DNA of 64,000 nucleotides from Flavobacterium sp. (GCF_013822155.1 NZ_PNJW01000007.1:1-64000); one strand, 5' to 3'. Positions 26,755-36,320 are shown, counted from the stretch's first letter. A program made the numbers and translations. The notes: generated by a model from the sequence alone, not told the origin.

Positions 26755-28179
26755 TTACCCTTTTCCAATATTCCGAATCATCCCACCAAAAATAAAATAG
26801 TGAAACGGTACCAAACTATACCAATATAATCTTCCCCAAAGTCCTCTTGGCCTGAAGGTGGCGATTTGATGTAATACATTTTCTTCATCAATACGGAATT
26901 CCAACCATGCCTCACCGGGTAATCGCATTTCGGCAAAAAGTAAGAGCCGCTTTTCCTCTTTGTTGGCCAACAATACCCGCCAAAAATCTAAGGAATCACC
27001 ATTGTCCAATTGGGATGGGTGGGTTCGTCCTCTTCGTAAGCCTACGCCACCAAACAATTTGTCCATAAAACCCCTAGCTTGCCACATCCAATTACCGTAA
27101 TACCATCCTTTTAAACCGCCAATTGTCCAAATATTATCTAGTACTTTATCCGGGTTTTCAATTTTTATTTTCTTCTCATCTTTTAAACAACCAAAAGTGG
27201 GCACTTGTACAAACTCTGACAAATTATGTTGAAAACGTCCGCTCACTAAACTATCTTTCCAGCTGGAAATAACTAGGTTTTGTTCAATTTTAATGAACGC
27301 TAATTTAATAGCGTCGGTATAGGATATGGGTTTAATTCCCAATATTTTTTGTAATCGATTATCGTTGCAAATCACTTCCATTTTCATACTGTCTACCAAA
27401 TTCATCGCCAGTTTATAAGAAGTGGACGTTACAAAATACAACCAATAGGAAGATAGTTTTGGCGTCATAATCGGAACGGTATAAATCCAGTTTTTGAAAC
27501 CCCTCGTTTTTGCATACAACTGCATCATTTGTTTATAGGTCAGTACATTGGGTCCGCCAATATCAAAGGAGTCGTTGTAGCATTCTTCTTTTAACAATAC
27601 GCCCATTAAATATTGAATGACATCACGTATCGCAATAGGTTGTGCTTTTGTTAATACCCATTTTGGGGTTATCATAAGGGGCAATTTTTCGCATAAATCA
27701 CGGATGATTTCAAAGGAAGAACTTCCGGAACCAACAATTATTCCGGCACGAAGCACAGTGATATTGAAATTTCCTTGGTATAATATATCTTCAACATTTT
27801 TACGGGATTGTAAATGTTTGGAAAGTGTATGATTATTTACAATACCACTCAAATAAACCACTTGTTTAACACCAATGTAGTTCATATAATGATTGAAGTT
27901 TTCAGCTGCCTTCGATTCCATTGTATCAAAAACCTGCGTTGACGAAGACATAGAGTGAATGAGGTAATAGGCAACATCAACAGTTTTAGGACAGTTGTCA
28001 AAAGTAACTTCCTCTAAAAAATCTACTTCCCAAATAGTAATAGCTTCTAAGGTAGTTTTGTCAAGTCCTAAGCGATTTTTATCGCGAACACAGCAAATGA
28101 TATCATGACCTGCTGATAAAAGTTCAGGTAACAATCTTCGGCCCACATATCCATTGGCACCCGTGAGTAGAATCTTCAT
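26755..28179 (-). CDS. SDR-family NAD(P)-binding protein with C-terminal DUF2867
   Basis: A 474-residue protein. The N-terminal part (about 1-300) is an atypical/extended short-chain dehydrogenase with the glycine motif LLTGANGYVGRRLLPEL and a later VVYLSGIVNN and ITVLRAGIIVGSGSSSFEII, typical of the NmrA/UDP-glucose-epimerase-like atypical SDRs. The C-terminal part (about 330-474) matches the DUF2867 pattern, with VGLRRGRTHPSQLDNGDSLD, AEMRLPGEAWLEFRI and a hydrophobic end WYSLVPFHYFIFGGMI. Substrate unknown; proteins of this build are common in Bacteroidetes. The start ATG at 28179 gives MKILLTGANG, a natural Rossmann start. Convergent with ctlX. Confidence 0.85.
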   Translation of the reverse strand: MKILLTGANGYVGRRLLPELLSAGHDIICCVRDKNRLGLDKTTLEAITIWEVDFLEEVTFDNCPKTVDVAYYLIHSMSSSTQVFDTMESKAAENFNHYMNYIGVKQVVYLSGIVNNHTLSKHLQSRKNVEDILYQGNFNITVLRAGIIVGSGSSSFEIIRDLCEKLPLMITPKWVLTKAQPIAIRDVIQYLMGVLLKEECYNDSFDIGGPNVLTYKQMMQLYAKTRGFKNWIYTVPIMTPKLSSYWLYFVTSTSYKLAMNLVDSMKMEVICNDNRLQKILGIKPISYTDAIKLAFIKIEQNLVISSWKDSLVSGRFQHNLSEFVQVPTFGCLKDEKKIKIENPDKVLDNIWTIGGLKGWYYGNWMWQARGFMDKLFGGVGLRRGRTHPSQLDNGDSLDFWRVLLANKEEKRLLLFAEMRLPGEAWLEFRIDEENVLHQIATFRPRGLWGRLYWYSLVPFHYFIFGGMIRNIGKG

Positions 28180-28226
28180 TTCCGCTATTTTTCTTAAAGA
28201 TACTAAGAAAAGCAGTTGAACAAGCG

Positions 28227-28850
28227 TTAAATTGTTTTGAAAATATTGACAACGGAGCTACTGATATATTGTACACCAATGGCAATTACAATAAATCCGA
28301 TAATTCTGGAGATAGCTACTATACCGGATGCTCCTAAAATTCTAGAAAGGTAATGTGCACTTTTTAAGACAAAGAAAATGACCAATGCTACACCTAAGAT
28401 GGCTAGCACTGCTGTAATTTTTTCACTTATTTCGGTATAATCTTGATAAAAGGCAATCAAAAGTGAAATTGAACCGGGACCTGCTAACATTGGAATAGCT
28501 AATGGGGTTAAAGCAATTTGATTACGGGTTTGGGCATCACTTTCAACTTTTTTGTTGACTCCACGAGTTTTGTTGAACTTTCCGGTGAGCAAAGAAAAGC
28601 CGGAACTTACGATAATTAAACCACCTGCAATACGAAGTGCATCGATGCTGATTCCAAAAAATTTCAACACATATTCGCCTATAAAAAACGAAATGATTAA
28701 AATGATAAAAACATTTAACGCGGTCAATAATGACACTCTAGAGCGTTCAACTTTGGTGTAATCTTGTGTTAGCCCCACAAAAATTGGCACGGCACCCAAT
28801 GGATTCAAAACCGAAAATAATGCTGCGAAAATGTAAATAAATAGTTCCAT
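28227..28850 (-). CDS. MarC-family integral membrane protein
   Basis: A 207-residue MarC/UPF0056 membrane protein with about six hydrophobic helices. The track start at 28898 adds a polar stretch. The ATG at 28850 gives MELFIYIFAALFSVLNPLGA, the usual MarC N-terminus with the NPLGAVPIFV motif, and a second related repeat appears at TPLAIPMLAGPGSISLLI. Function of the family is unclear; a role in antibiotic resistance was proposed for E. coli MarC and later doubted. It is on the same strand as the SDR gene, 47 bases upstream of it. Confidence 0.9.
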   Translation of the reverse strand: MELFIYIFAALFSVLNPLGAVPIFVGLTQDYTKVERSRVSLLTALNVFIILIISFFIGEYVLKFFGISIDALRIAGGLIIVSSGFSLLTGKFNKTRGVNKKVESDAQTRNQIALTPLAIPMLAGPGSISLLIAFYQDYTEISEKITAVLAILGVALVIFFVLKSAHYLSRILGASGIVAISRIIGFIVIAIGVQYISSSVVNIFKTI

Positions 28851-28860
28851 CGTTTTTTTG

Positions 28861-28868
28861 CAAAAATA
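28861..28868 (-). promoter_or_regulatory. Probable -7 element of marC-like gene
   Basis: On the reverse strand TATTTTTG (28868 to 28861), a perfect TAnnTTTG, sits 10 bases before the ATG at 28850. No well-spaced TTG was found. Its position supports the internal ATG over the longer track start. Confidence 0.38.
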
Positions 28869-28916
28869 AAAACAACCTAGTTTTTGATAGGTTACCAAAT
28901 CAATAAAACAAAGTTA

Positions 28917-29344
28917 CTATAAATCGTCAATATACGCAGGAGAATTTTCAGCTTTAAATTGATTTAATTTTTCCATGAAACTATTCACGCTTTTATTTTT
29001 TGGAGGAGCATCAATAGAAATAAAATGATGATCCATGTGAAGAGTAAAAGAATTGGCCGGTTTGAAAATAACTAATTTATAAAATGGAATGATTAAAGAA
29101 AAAGTTTCCAGCAATGACCTGAAACGAATAATGATTCCTTTTGGCCGCAATTCTACATTACAAAAATTTCGGTTATTGTCATAAGAAAGTAGTGTGGCAA
29201 TTTCTTCACTCGTTTTGATAATATCTAATCGGGGTGAACCAATTCCGTTTAGTTTAATATTGTCAATTAAACCAAAAGGCTTTCCAACCAATTCATTAAT
29301 CGTTTGGGTGATTTTTTTTCGTTGTATGAAGTATTTACGAGCAT
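28917..29344 (-). CDS. Hypothetical protein with questionable 5' end (TTG start or A8 frameshift)
   Basis: I do not recognise a named family. The frame in the track (28917-29291) begins at a TTG and reads MVGKPFGLIDNIKLNGIGSP, then LRPKGIIIRFRSLLETFSLI and MDHHFISIDAPPKNKS, which looks like a real folded protein of about 124 residues. The upstream codons of that frame (FIQRKKITQTINE) look coding but contain no ATG. An ATG at 29344 in another frame reads MLVNTSYNEKK and would join ITQTINELVGKPFG if the A8 run (T8 on the plus strand, 29312-29319) had one more A. So the gene is either TTG-started, frameshifted at the homopolymer, or affected by a sequence error. No signal peptide seen. Confidence 0.6.
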
Positions 29345-29467
29345 TTTTTCATTAAAAATAATAAACAATTGTGACCGATTAAAACGATTAGTAAAGGTTT
29401 AAGAATTGTTGAGGTTTCTATTTTTAAAATATAAATCAAAAAAATCGTACTTTTACAAAAAAATACA

Positions 29468-29827
29468 ATGAAAAAAACCTTAGTAATAGGAGCTTCAGTA
29501 AATCCCGAACGCTATTCATTTATGGCAATAAACAGTTTATTGAAAAAAGAACATTCGGTTGTTGCTATTGGACAAAAAGTTGGAGAAGTTGCAGGGGTGA
29601 AAATTCAAACTAAACAGATTCCTTTTAAAAATATTCATACCGTAACGTTATACTTAAATCCAAAAGGGCAACGCGATTACTATAATTATATCATTGGTTT
29701 GCAACCCAAAAGAGTGATTTTTAATCCAGGAACAGAAAACCCGGAGTTTTATGCTTTGTTGGGAATTAATAATATAAAGGTAGAAGTAGCCTGTACGTTA
29801 GTTTTACTTTCTACGAATCAATACTAA
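29468..29827 (+). CDS. CoA-binding-domain protein
   Basis: A 119-residue single-domain protein of the CoA_binding (Rossmann) type. It starts MKKTLVIGASVNPERYSFMA, with the GAS-xxPxRYS nucleotide-binding loop, and continues HSVVAIGQKVGEVAGVKI and PKRVIFNPGTENPEFYALLG, a pattern shared with the YccU/succinyl-CoA synthetase alpha-like small proteins. A regulatory or CoA-sensing role is assumed, without direct evidence. Its last 24 bases overlap the 3' end of the convergent symporter gene. Confidence 0.85.
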   Translation: MKKTLVIGASVNPERYSFMAINSLLKKEHSVVAIGQKVGEVAGVKIQTKQIPFKNIHTVTLYLNPKGQRDYYNYIIGLQPKRVIFNPGTENPEFYALLGINNIKVEVACTLVLLSTNQY

Positions 29828-31243
29828 GCCAATAAAAGTCAGTATTCCGTTCACAATTAATATTTCAAACCCGAAAGCAAATCCAAACCACGATTCACTG
29901 AAAAGATTTAAAATAATTGAACTGATTACGGCAGTAATGGCAATAATGGGTACTAATTTATCTTTCACATTCCATTTAGTAAACAATCCAAAACTGTAAA
30001 GTCCTAATAGTGGGCCGTAAGTGAAACCGGCAAATTTCAGTACTTTATCAATGACGCTGGCATCTTCGACAAAATACTTAAAACAAAGAATAACAATAAT
30101 TGAGATAAAGACAAATAGTTTGTGGATTTGTTTACGAATCACAACTTGTTTGATGGTGTCATATTTCTTTTCGATTTCTAGAATATCAATACTAAATGAA
30201 GTTGTCAAAGAGGTCAAGGCACTATCTGCACTCGAATAAGCCGCAGCAATTAATCCCAAAATGAAGAAAAAAGCAACGCTAACACCCAAATATTCATTTG
30301 CTAAAATGGGGAAAAGTTGATCTTTGTGTGCATCTATATTGTTTTTGACTGCATATTCTGTAAACATTAATCCTAAAACTAAAAACAGAAAATTCACGAA
30401 AGTTAGAACTATGGTAAACCAAAACATGTTTTTTTGAGCATCTTTTATACTTCGGCAAGTGAGGTTTTTTTGCATCATGTCTTGGTCTAGTCCGGTCATG
30501 ACAATCGCAATAAAAGCTCCGGATAAAAACTGTTTCCAGAAATAATTTGGAGAACTGATGTCGTCAAAAAAGAAAGTTTTGGAAAAATCACTTTCTGCAA
30601 TGAAACCTGAAATGGTTGAAATATTTAAACCTAAATCCTGCGATACTATTACAATGCAAACTACCACAGAAACTAACATGAAAAAGGTTTGTAAAGTATC
30701 AGTCCAAATGATGGTTTTGATACCCGATTTATTGGTGTAAACCCATATTAGTAAAATCGTAATAGAAACGGTAGCCCAATATGGGAAATTTAATTTATCA
30801 AAAACCAACGTTTGCAATACATCTGCCACTAACATTAAACGAAGATTTGACCCAACAGTTCTTGAAATTATAAAAAACCAAGCTCCTGTTTTATAAGAAT
30901 AACGGCCAAATCGGTCACCTAAATAAGAATAAATGGAGGTTAAGTTTAACTTATAGTATAAAGGCAATAATACGGTTCCGATAATGAAATAACCAACAAT
31001 ATAGCCCAATACCAATTGAAAATAGACAAATTGTGATGCTTCTACTTTTCCGGGTACGGAGATAAAAGTTACACCCGAGAGCGAAGCACCAATCATTCCA
31101 AAAGCAACCAAATACCAGGGTGAGTTTTTATTGGCTTTGAAGAATGCATCATTCCCTTCATCCTTTTTACTGATGAAATAGGAAATCAGAATTAAAAGAC
31201 CAAAATAACCTAGAATGAGAATTAAAATTGATATCGGCTGCAT
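29804..31243 (-). CDS. Sodium:solute symporter (SSS family)
   Basis: A 479-residue inner-membrane transporter with about 13 hydrophobic helices. Family features: ILGYFGLLILISYFISKKDE, GMIGASLSGVTFISVPGKVE (the GxxxSxxTFIsxPG helix-1/2 segment), YSYLGDRFGRYSYKTGAWFF, KTIIWTDTLQTFFMLVSV (the TDxxQ motif) and GLIAAAYSSADSALTSLTTS, the sodium-site helix with the paired Ser residues. Substrate cannot be assigned from sequence alone. The start ATG at 31243 is preceded by an A/T-rich region. It is convergent with and overlaps the CoA-binding protein gene by 24 bases. Confidence 0.92.
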   Translation of the reverse strand: MQPISILILILGYFGLLILISYFISKKDEGNDAFFKANKNSPWYLVAFGMIGASLSGVTFISVPGKVEASQFVYFQLVLGYIVGYFIIGTVLLPLYYKLNLTSIYSYLGDRFGRYSYKTGAWFFIISRTVGSNLRLMLVADVLQTLVFDKLNFPYWATVSITILLIWVYTNKSGIKTIIWTDTLQTFFMLVSVVVCIVIVSQDLGLNISTISGFIAESDFSKTFFFDDISSPNYFWKQFLSGAFIAIVMTGLDQDMMQKNLTCRSIKDAQKNMFWFTIVLTFVNFLFLVLGLMFTEYAVKNNIDAHKDQLFPILANEYLGVSVAFFFILGLIAAAYSSADSALTSLTTSFSIDILEIEKKYDTIKQVVIRKQIHKLFVFISIIVILCFKYFVEDASVIDKVLKFAGFTYGPLLGLYSFGLFTKWNVKDKLVPIIAITAVISSIILNLFSESWFGFAFGFEILIVNGILTFIGLVLIRRK

Positions 31244-31348
31244 AGGAGATTAAAATTTTTGTGAAAATACAAAAAGGAAAGTAATTTATAATTTTATAAT
31301 GGACTAAAAATTTAGAGTGAAATGCTAAAAAAATGCTTTTGAAAAATG

Positions 31349-31356
31349 TACTTTTG
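31349..31356 (+). promoter_or_regulatory. Probable -7 element of recR
   Basis: TACTTTTG, a perfect TAnnTTTG, lies five bases before the recR ATG at 31362, which would give a nearly leaderless message. No TTG at the expected -33 distance. Confidence 0.35.
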
Positions 31357-31361
31357 CACCG

Positions 31362-31982
31362 ATGGAATTTTCTTCAAAATTATTAGAAAAAGCTGTAAAT
31401 GAAATGGCTCAATTACCTGGAATAGGTAAAAGAACAGCTTTACGATTAGTTTTACATTTATTAAAGCAACCTAAAGAGCAAACTCAGTTTTTGTCGGAAG
31501 CCTTGACAAAAATGAGAGAAGAAATAAAGTTTTGTAAAGGATGCCATAACATTTCTGACAAAGAAATTTGTGAAATTTGTGCCAACGAAAAAAGAAATCA
31601 CCAAATTATTTGTGTTGTAGAGGATGTGCGTGATGTGATGGCAATTGAAAATACAGGACAGTTTAAAGGAATCTATCACGTTTTAGGGGGTAAAATTTCT
31701 CCAATTGATGGAGTAGGACCAAGCCAATTAAATATTGTTTCATTAGTTGAAAAAGTCAAGACTCAATTAGTGAAAGAAATTATTTTTGCCTTAAGTTCAA
31801 CGATGGAAGGGGATACAACCAATTTTTACATTTACAGACAAATCAAAGAATTAGAAGTGAAAACATCAACAATAGCTAGAGGAATAGCAGTAGGAGATGA
31901 ATTGGAATATGCCGATGAGATTACTCTAGGAAGAAGCATTCTAAATCGTATACCGTTTGAAAACACTATGAAGAACAACTAA
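31362..31982 (+). CDS. recR: Recombination protein RecR
   Basis: RecR, which acts with RecF and RecO to load RecA at single-strand gaps. The 206-residue length fits. Order of parts: helix-hairpin-helix [18 protein letters not shown], a four-cysteine zinc site (CKGC...CEIC, about residues 58-73), a Toprim domain with [20 protein letters not shown] and [20 protein letters not shown], and a C-terminal Walker-B-like segment [20 protein letters not shown]. It lies just before the polysaccharide locus, which has its own promoter. Confidence 0.97.
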   Translation: MEFSSKLLEKAVNEMAQLPGIGKRTALRLVLHLLKQPKEQTQFLSEALTKMREEIKFCKGCHNISDKEICEICANEKRNHQIICVVEDVRDVMAIENTGQFKGIYHVLGGKISPIDGVGPSQLNIVSLVEKVKTQLVKEIIFALSSTMEGDTTNFYIYRQIKELEVKTSTIARGIAVGDELEYADEITLGRSILNRIPFENTMKNN

Positions 31983-32000
31983 TTATAACACTACATTTTT

Positions 32001-32029
32001 TTGTAATTACATTTGAAAAACTATCTTTG
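32001..32029 (+). promoter_or_regulatory. Promoter of the polysaccharide locus (before wza-like gene)
   Basis: TTG (32001-32003), 18 bp, TATCTTTG (32022-32029), a good consensus match. The TTG used as a start in the ORF track (32027) is inside the -7 element, so the coding start must be the ATG at 32048. No convincing terminator was found from here to the islet at 57.5 kb, consistent with one long transcription unit, although internal promoters are possible. Confidence 0.6.
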
Positions 32030-32047
32030 TTTGCTAAAATTTTTAAA

Positions 32048-32836
32048 ATGAATAAAATCAACCTATTTATATTTTTTATACTACTGCTTTTTTTTAGTTC
32101 ATGCGTTCCCACCAAGGATTTGACTTATCTTCAAGATAATGGACAAGTTAAAGATTCAATTGTTGTTAATCAAACAGTTAGGAAGCCATATCGAGTTCAA
32201 ACAAATGATATCTTAATGATTAATATTAAAACCATTGATCCTAAGTTATCAGCAATGTTTAGACCGACAGAAAGATTACAAAGTAATAATAACGAACAAA
32301 CTTTATTTTTTGAAGGTTCAACGGTAGATGATCATGGAAATGTAAGAATTCCGGTTTTAGGTGAGGTTAATGTAATTGGTAAAACAACAGAAGAGATTAG
32401 GATTTTAATTGAAAAAAGATTGTTAGAAGAATATTTCAATATTGAAGCAAATTTATTTGTCTCCGTAAAAATTGCCGGAATGAGATATACTATTAATGGA
32501 GAGATTAAAGTACCGGGAACTAGCACGCTTTTTGTTGAAAACGCAACTATAATGGATGCTATTTCAAACTCTGGTGATATTACAATGACTGGCGATCGCA
32601 AAAATGTAATTGTAGTAAGACAATACCCGCATGGAGTAGAAATGCATAAAATTAATTTGTTAGAAAAAAAAGCACTTGAATCTCCTTATTATTATTTACA
32701 ACCAAATGATTTTATTTTAATAAATCCTTTAAAGCAAAAATCATGGGGAACTGGAACAACCGGTATTCAATCCTTAACTACAATAATATCAGTCCTTTCC
32801 TTGGCTACTACTATTATAGTATTAATGCAGTTATAA
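32048..32836 (+). CDS. Polysaccharide export outer-membrane lipoprotein (Wza/GumB-like)
   Basis: A 262-residue export lipoprotein. The ATG at 32048 gives MNKINLFIFFILLLFFSSC, a lipoprotein signal with the modified Cys at position 19. The Poly_export and SLBB parts follow: RKPYRVQTNDILMINIKTID, then GNVRIPVLGEVNVIGKTTEE and RYTINGEIKVPGTSTLFVEN. The C-terminus has a single hydrophobic helix (SLTTIISVLSLATTIIVLM), common in Bacteroidetes versions and perhaps an inner- or outer-membrane anchor. It is expected to form the export channel with the Wzc-like protein encoded 13 bases downstream. Confidence 0.92.
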   Translation: MNKINLFIFFILLLFFSSCVPTKDLTYLQDNGQVKDSIVVNQTVRKPYRVQTNDILMINIKTIDPKLSAMFRPTERLQSNNNEQTLFFEGSTVDDHGNVRIPVLGEVNVIGKTTEEIRILIEKRLLEEYFNIEANLFVSVKIAGMRYTINGEIKVPGTSTLFVENATIMDAISNSGDITMTGDRKNVIVVRQYPHGVEMHKINLLEKKALESPYYYLQPNDFILINPLKQKSWGTGTTGIQSLTTIISVLSLATTIIVLMQL

Positions 32837-32849
32837 TTTATATATAAAT

Positions 32850-35330
32850 ATGCTTGAATCTAAAGATTTTTCATTTTTTGAAAACCAGTTAAAATTTGAT
32901 TTTAAAGGTTTTTTAATAAAAACAGCAGGCTATTGGAAATGGTTTCTGGTAAGTTGGGCAGTAGCTTTTTTAGTAGCTTATAATGTGAATATTAGAAAAG
33001 AGAAAATATATAAATTAGAAACGACCATTGCACTTAAAGAGGAAAATAATCCTTTTTTTACAGCAAATACTAGTTTAGTTTTTAATTGGGGAGGGTCTTC
33101 AGATCAAGTTCAAAACCTAGCTTCCTCTCTACGATCCAGATCCCATAATGAATCGGTAGTTAATAGACTAGATTTTTTTGTTGATTATTTATTAAAAGAT
33201 AAATATTATTTAAAAGATGTTTATGGACAAGTTCCATTTAAGGTAGTTTTAGATAAAACAAAACCTCAGTTAGTTAAAACCCTTTATAGTATAAAGTTCA
33301 TTTCAGAAACAGAATTTGAATTATCCGCTAACCTTGAAAATTCTAACGCGGAACTATTTACTTATGAATCAAACACGTCAACAAGAATTGCAGCCAAAAC
33401 GGGGGTCTTTAAAAAAAGATTTAAATTTGATCAGTATACAAATCTTCCATTTCTAAATTTTAAATTAGTTAAATCGGATTATATTGGTGATTTTGTTGGT
33501 GTTGAATATTTTATAAAATTTAACAAGTTTGATGAAACCGTAATAAAGTACAAAGAGATAAAGGCTAATATTGATAGAAATGCACCATCAATAATAGAAT
33601 TGAGTTTAGAAGGAACTAATAAAAACAGATTGGTTGATTATTTGAATGAAACGGTTAAAACCATGATTAGAATTCAATTAGAAAGGAAAAACCAATTTGC
33701 AACAAATACTATTGCTTTTATCGATAGCACTTTACTAGCCATGGATAAGCAACTTAAGGATAATGAAAATGAAGTAAAGAACTTTAGCCAAAACAAAAAT
33801 TATTATCAAATTAATAGTGGAGGAAAAGAGATATCTATGCGGCTTCTTGATTATGAAGTTCAAAAAGATGGAATAACCAGAAAAATCGCATATTACAACT
33901 CTTTAAAAAATTATTTAATTAAAAGTGTAGATTTTTCCAAACTACCCGCTCCAACTGTTGCAGGAATTGATGATCCAAATGTTATACAGAATGTATCAAA
34001 GTTAATCACACTTTCCACTCAACGTTCAGAAATGCTTTATACAATAAAGAATCCCAAAATGTTTAATGATTTAGACAATGAAATTGAGGCTTTAAAAAAG
34101 GTATTATTAGAAAACATTTCTTCAGTTAAATCCGCTTTAGATTATGATTTAAAGTTAATCAATGATAAATTAAATGAAACGGAAACAGCAATTAGCAAAC
34201 TGCCTCAAGATGAACAGGAATTATTAAAAATTACTAGAAAGTATGATTTGAATAATGCTATATTTACTAGTTTTCTTGAAAAAAGGAATGAAGCAAATAT
34301 TGTGAAAGCAGCTAATTTAGCGGATATTCACTTCATTGATCCCGCCAAAGACATTGGGGGAGGTCAAATAGGACCAAATACCAAAGTTAACTATGTTTTA
34401 GCATTTTTTCTTGGTTTGATAATTCCTCTTATAGCTATTCTGACTATTTTCTTTTTAGAAAATACAATTTTAAATATTGAAGATATCAGTAAATTAACCA
34501 CTATTCCGATAATTGGAATTGTGGGTATTAAACAAACTAAATCAAACTTATCCGTTTTTGAGAAACAAAAATCGTCTCTATCAGAATCATTTAGGGCAAT
34601 TCGTTCTTCCCTACAATTTATGTATAAGAAGAACAAAATTGAGGGCTCTAAAACATTAATGCTTACTTCCTCTATAAGTGGTGAAGGAAAAACATTTTGT
34701 TCGATTAACGTAGCAACGGTATTTGCATTAAGTGAAAAGAAAACAGTAATAGTGGGGTTGGATTTACGTAAGCCTAAAATTTTTGATGATTTTAAAATCA
34801 AAAATGAAATTGGAGTAGTAAATTATTTAATTGGTCAAAACACATTAGATGAAGTTATTCAACAAACTCATATTCCTTATTTAGATGTAATTACTTCAGG
34901 GCCTGTTCCACCAAATCCGTCTGAATTATTAATTGGGGAATCGATGGATGAGTTGATGAAGTCCTTGAAAGAAAAGTATGACTATATTATTTTAGATACG
35001 CCTCCGGTTGGTTTAGTTGCAGATGCGATTGAATTAATCCCCTATGTAGACGCAACATTATATATTATTAGACAAAACTACACTAAAAAGGAAATGGTCA
35101 ATTTGTTGAATAATAGAGTACAAAGAGAAGAATTGAAAAATGTAAGTATCGTTTTCAATGGTTTTGAAAACAGAGCAAAATACGGAACAGGGTATGGTTA
35201 TGGATACGGCTATGGCTATGGTTATGGCTATGTATATGGTAACTATTCAAGTGGTTATAATGACGATGATAAACCAAAAACACTACTTGATAAAATCAAG
35301 CAGAATTTTAGAATAAAAAAATGGAAATAA
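32850..35330 (+). CDS. Chain-length determinant / tyrosine autokinase (Wzc-like)
   Basis: An 826-residue fusion of a Wzz-type co-polymerase and a BY-kinase. First transmembrane helix at about 27-48, a large periplasmic, partly coiled-coil region, and the second helix at about 512-540 (VLAFFLGLIIPLIAILTIFF). The kinase has Walker A SSISGEGKTFCSINVA at about 606, Walker A' VGLDLRKPKIFDDF at about 635 and Walker B YDYIILDTPPVGLVAD at about 711. The C-terminal tail is a tyrosine cluster of alternating Gly-Tyr (about 780-800), the expected autophosphorylation site. It controls polymer length and export together with the Wza-like protein. The next gene overlaps its last 10 bases. Confidence 0.95.
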   Translation: MLESKDFSFFENQLKFDFKGFLIKTAGYWKWFLVSWAVAFLVAYNVNIRKEKIYKLETTIALKEENNPFFTANTSLVFNWGGSSDQVQNLASSLRSRSHNESVVNRLDFFVDYLLKDKYYLKDVYGQVPFKVVLDKTKPQLVKTLYSIKFISETEFELSANLENSNAELFTYESNTSTRIAAKTGVFKKRFKFDQYTNLPFLNFKLVKSDYIGDFVGVEYFIKFNKFDETVIKYKEIKANIDRNAPSIIELSLEGTNKNRLVDYLNETVKTMIRIQLERKNQFATNTIAFIDSTLLAMDKQLKDNENEVKNFSQNKNYYQINSGGKEISMRLLDYEVQKDGITRKIAYYNSLKNYLIKSVDFSKLPAPTVAGIDDPNVIQNVSKLITLSTQRSEMLYTIKNPKMFNDLDNEIEALKKVLLENISSVKSALDYDLKLINDKLNETETAISKLPQDEQELLKITRKYDLNNAIFTSFLEKRNEANIVKAANLADIHFIDPAKDIGGGQIGPNTKVNYVLAFFLGLIIPLIAILTIFFLENTILNIEDISKLTTIPIIGIVGIKQTKSNLSVFEKQKSSLSESFRAIRSSLQFMYKKNKIEGSKTLMLTSSISGEGKTFCSINVATVFALSEKKTVIVGLDLRKPKIFDDFKIKNEIGVVNYLIGQNTLDEVIQQTHIPYLDVITSGPVPPNPSELLIGESMDELMKSLKEKYDYIILDTPPVGLVADAIELIPYVDATLYIIRQNYTKKEMVNLLNNRVQREELKNVSIVFNGFENRAKYGTGYGYGYGYGYGYGYVYGNYSSGYNDDDKPKTLLDKIKQNFRIKKWK
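35189..35240 (+). repeat. Hexamer repeat coding for the Gly-Tyr tail of the Wzc-like kinase
   Basis: About eight imperfect copies of GG(T/A/C)TA(T/C) encode alternating Gly-Tyr residues in the autokinase tail. In-frame hexamer gain or loss would change the number of phosphorylatable tyrosines without shifting the frame. Confidence 0.8.
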
Positions 35331-36304
35331 TTAATAAGTATTCCGTTTTAATTACGGGAGGAGCAGGTTTTATTGGTTCTAATTTGTGCGAATATTTTTT
35401 GAATAAAGGATATGATGTAACTTGTTTAGACAATTTTGCAACCGGACATAGGTATAATATTGAACCGTTTTTTAAGAACCCTAAATTTAAACTGATTGAA
35501 GGTGATATAAGGGATTTAGATACTTGTAAACTAGCCGTTACGGGAGTAGATTATGTTCTACATCAAGCGGCATTAGGTTCAGTGCCGAGGTCAATTAATG
35601 ATCCGATTACATCAAATGAAGTGAATGTTTCCGGATTTTTAAATATGTTGGTTGCGGCTAGAGATGCCGGAGTGAAACGGTTTATATATGCCGCGAGTTC
35701 TTCTACTTATGGTGATTCTGAAGCATTGCCTAAGGTGGAGGATGTGATTGGAAAACCATTATCTCCCTATGCGATTACTAAATATGTGAACGAATTATAT
35801 GCTGAAATTTTCAGTAGAACCTATGGATTAGAAACGATTGGATTACGATATTTTAATGTGTTTGGCAGACGACAAGATCCAAATGGAGCTTATGCGGCCG
35901 TTATTCCAAAGTTTGTGATGCAATTGATGAAGCATGAAAGTCCGGTAATAAATGGGGATGGGCTATTTTCCAGGGATTTTACGTATATTGACAATGTGGT
36001 ACAGATGAATGAATTGGCCATGTTGTCTGATAATCCGGGGGCGACCAATACGGTTTATAACACGGCTTATGGAGACAGAACCACTCTTAATCAGATGGTG
36101 ACGCTTTTAAAAGACTATTTATCCAAATTTGATTCAAAAATTGCTGAGGTGGAGATTATTTATGGTCCGAATAGGGCGGGTGATATTCCTCATTCTTTGG
36201 CAAGTATTGATAAAGCAAAACGATTATTGCATTACCAACCGAAGTATTCCTTTAGTGAAGGACTAGAAGAAGCAGTAGATTGGTATTGGCATAATTTAAA
36301 ATAA
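35321..36304 (+). CDS. UDP-N-acetylhexosamine C4-epimerase, WbpP-like
   Basis: A 327-residue extended SDR epimerase. The glycine motif is [18 protein letters not shown], the catalytic triad region shows [15 protein letters not shown] and [15 protein letters not shown] (YxxxK), and [20 protein letters not shown] is a hallmark of the WbpP/WbgU/TviC subgroup that interconverts UDP-GlcNAc and UDP-GalNAc or their uronic acids. It is followed by UDP-sugar dehydrogenases including a WbpO/TviB-like enzyme, its usual partner. The exact sugar (neutral or acidic) is inferred. It overlaps the Wzc gene by 10 bases. Confidence 0.9.
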   Translation: MEIINKYSVLITGGAGFIGSNLCEYFLNKGYDVTCLDNFATGHRYNIEPFFKNPKFKLIEGDIRDLDTCKLAVTGVDYVLHQAALGSVPRSINDPITSNEVNVSGFLNMLVAARDAGVKRFIYAASSSTYGDSEALPKVEDVIGKPLSPYAITKYVNELYAEIFSRTYGLETIGLRYFNVFGRRQDPNGAYAAVIPKFVMQLMKHESPVINGDGLFSRDFTYIDNVVQMNELAMLSDNPGATNTVYNTAYGDRTTLNQMVTLLKDYLSKFDSKIAEVEIIYGPNRAGDIPHSLASIDKAKRLLHYQPKYSFSEGLEEAVDWYWHNLK

Positions 36305-36320
36305 TTTCAAGAATAATAAA

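Noticed and set aside
34391-34801. Reverse-strand ORF of 136 codons inside the Wzc-like gene
   Set aside because: Fully covered by the Walker motif region of the kinase; antisense shadow.
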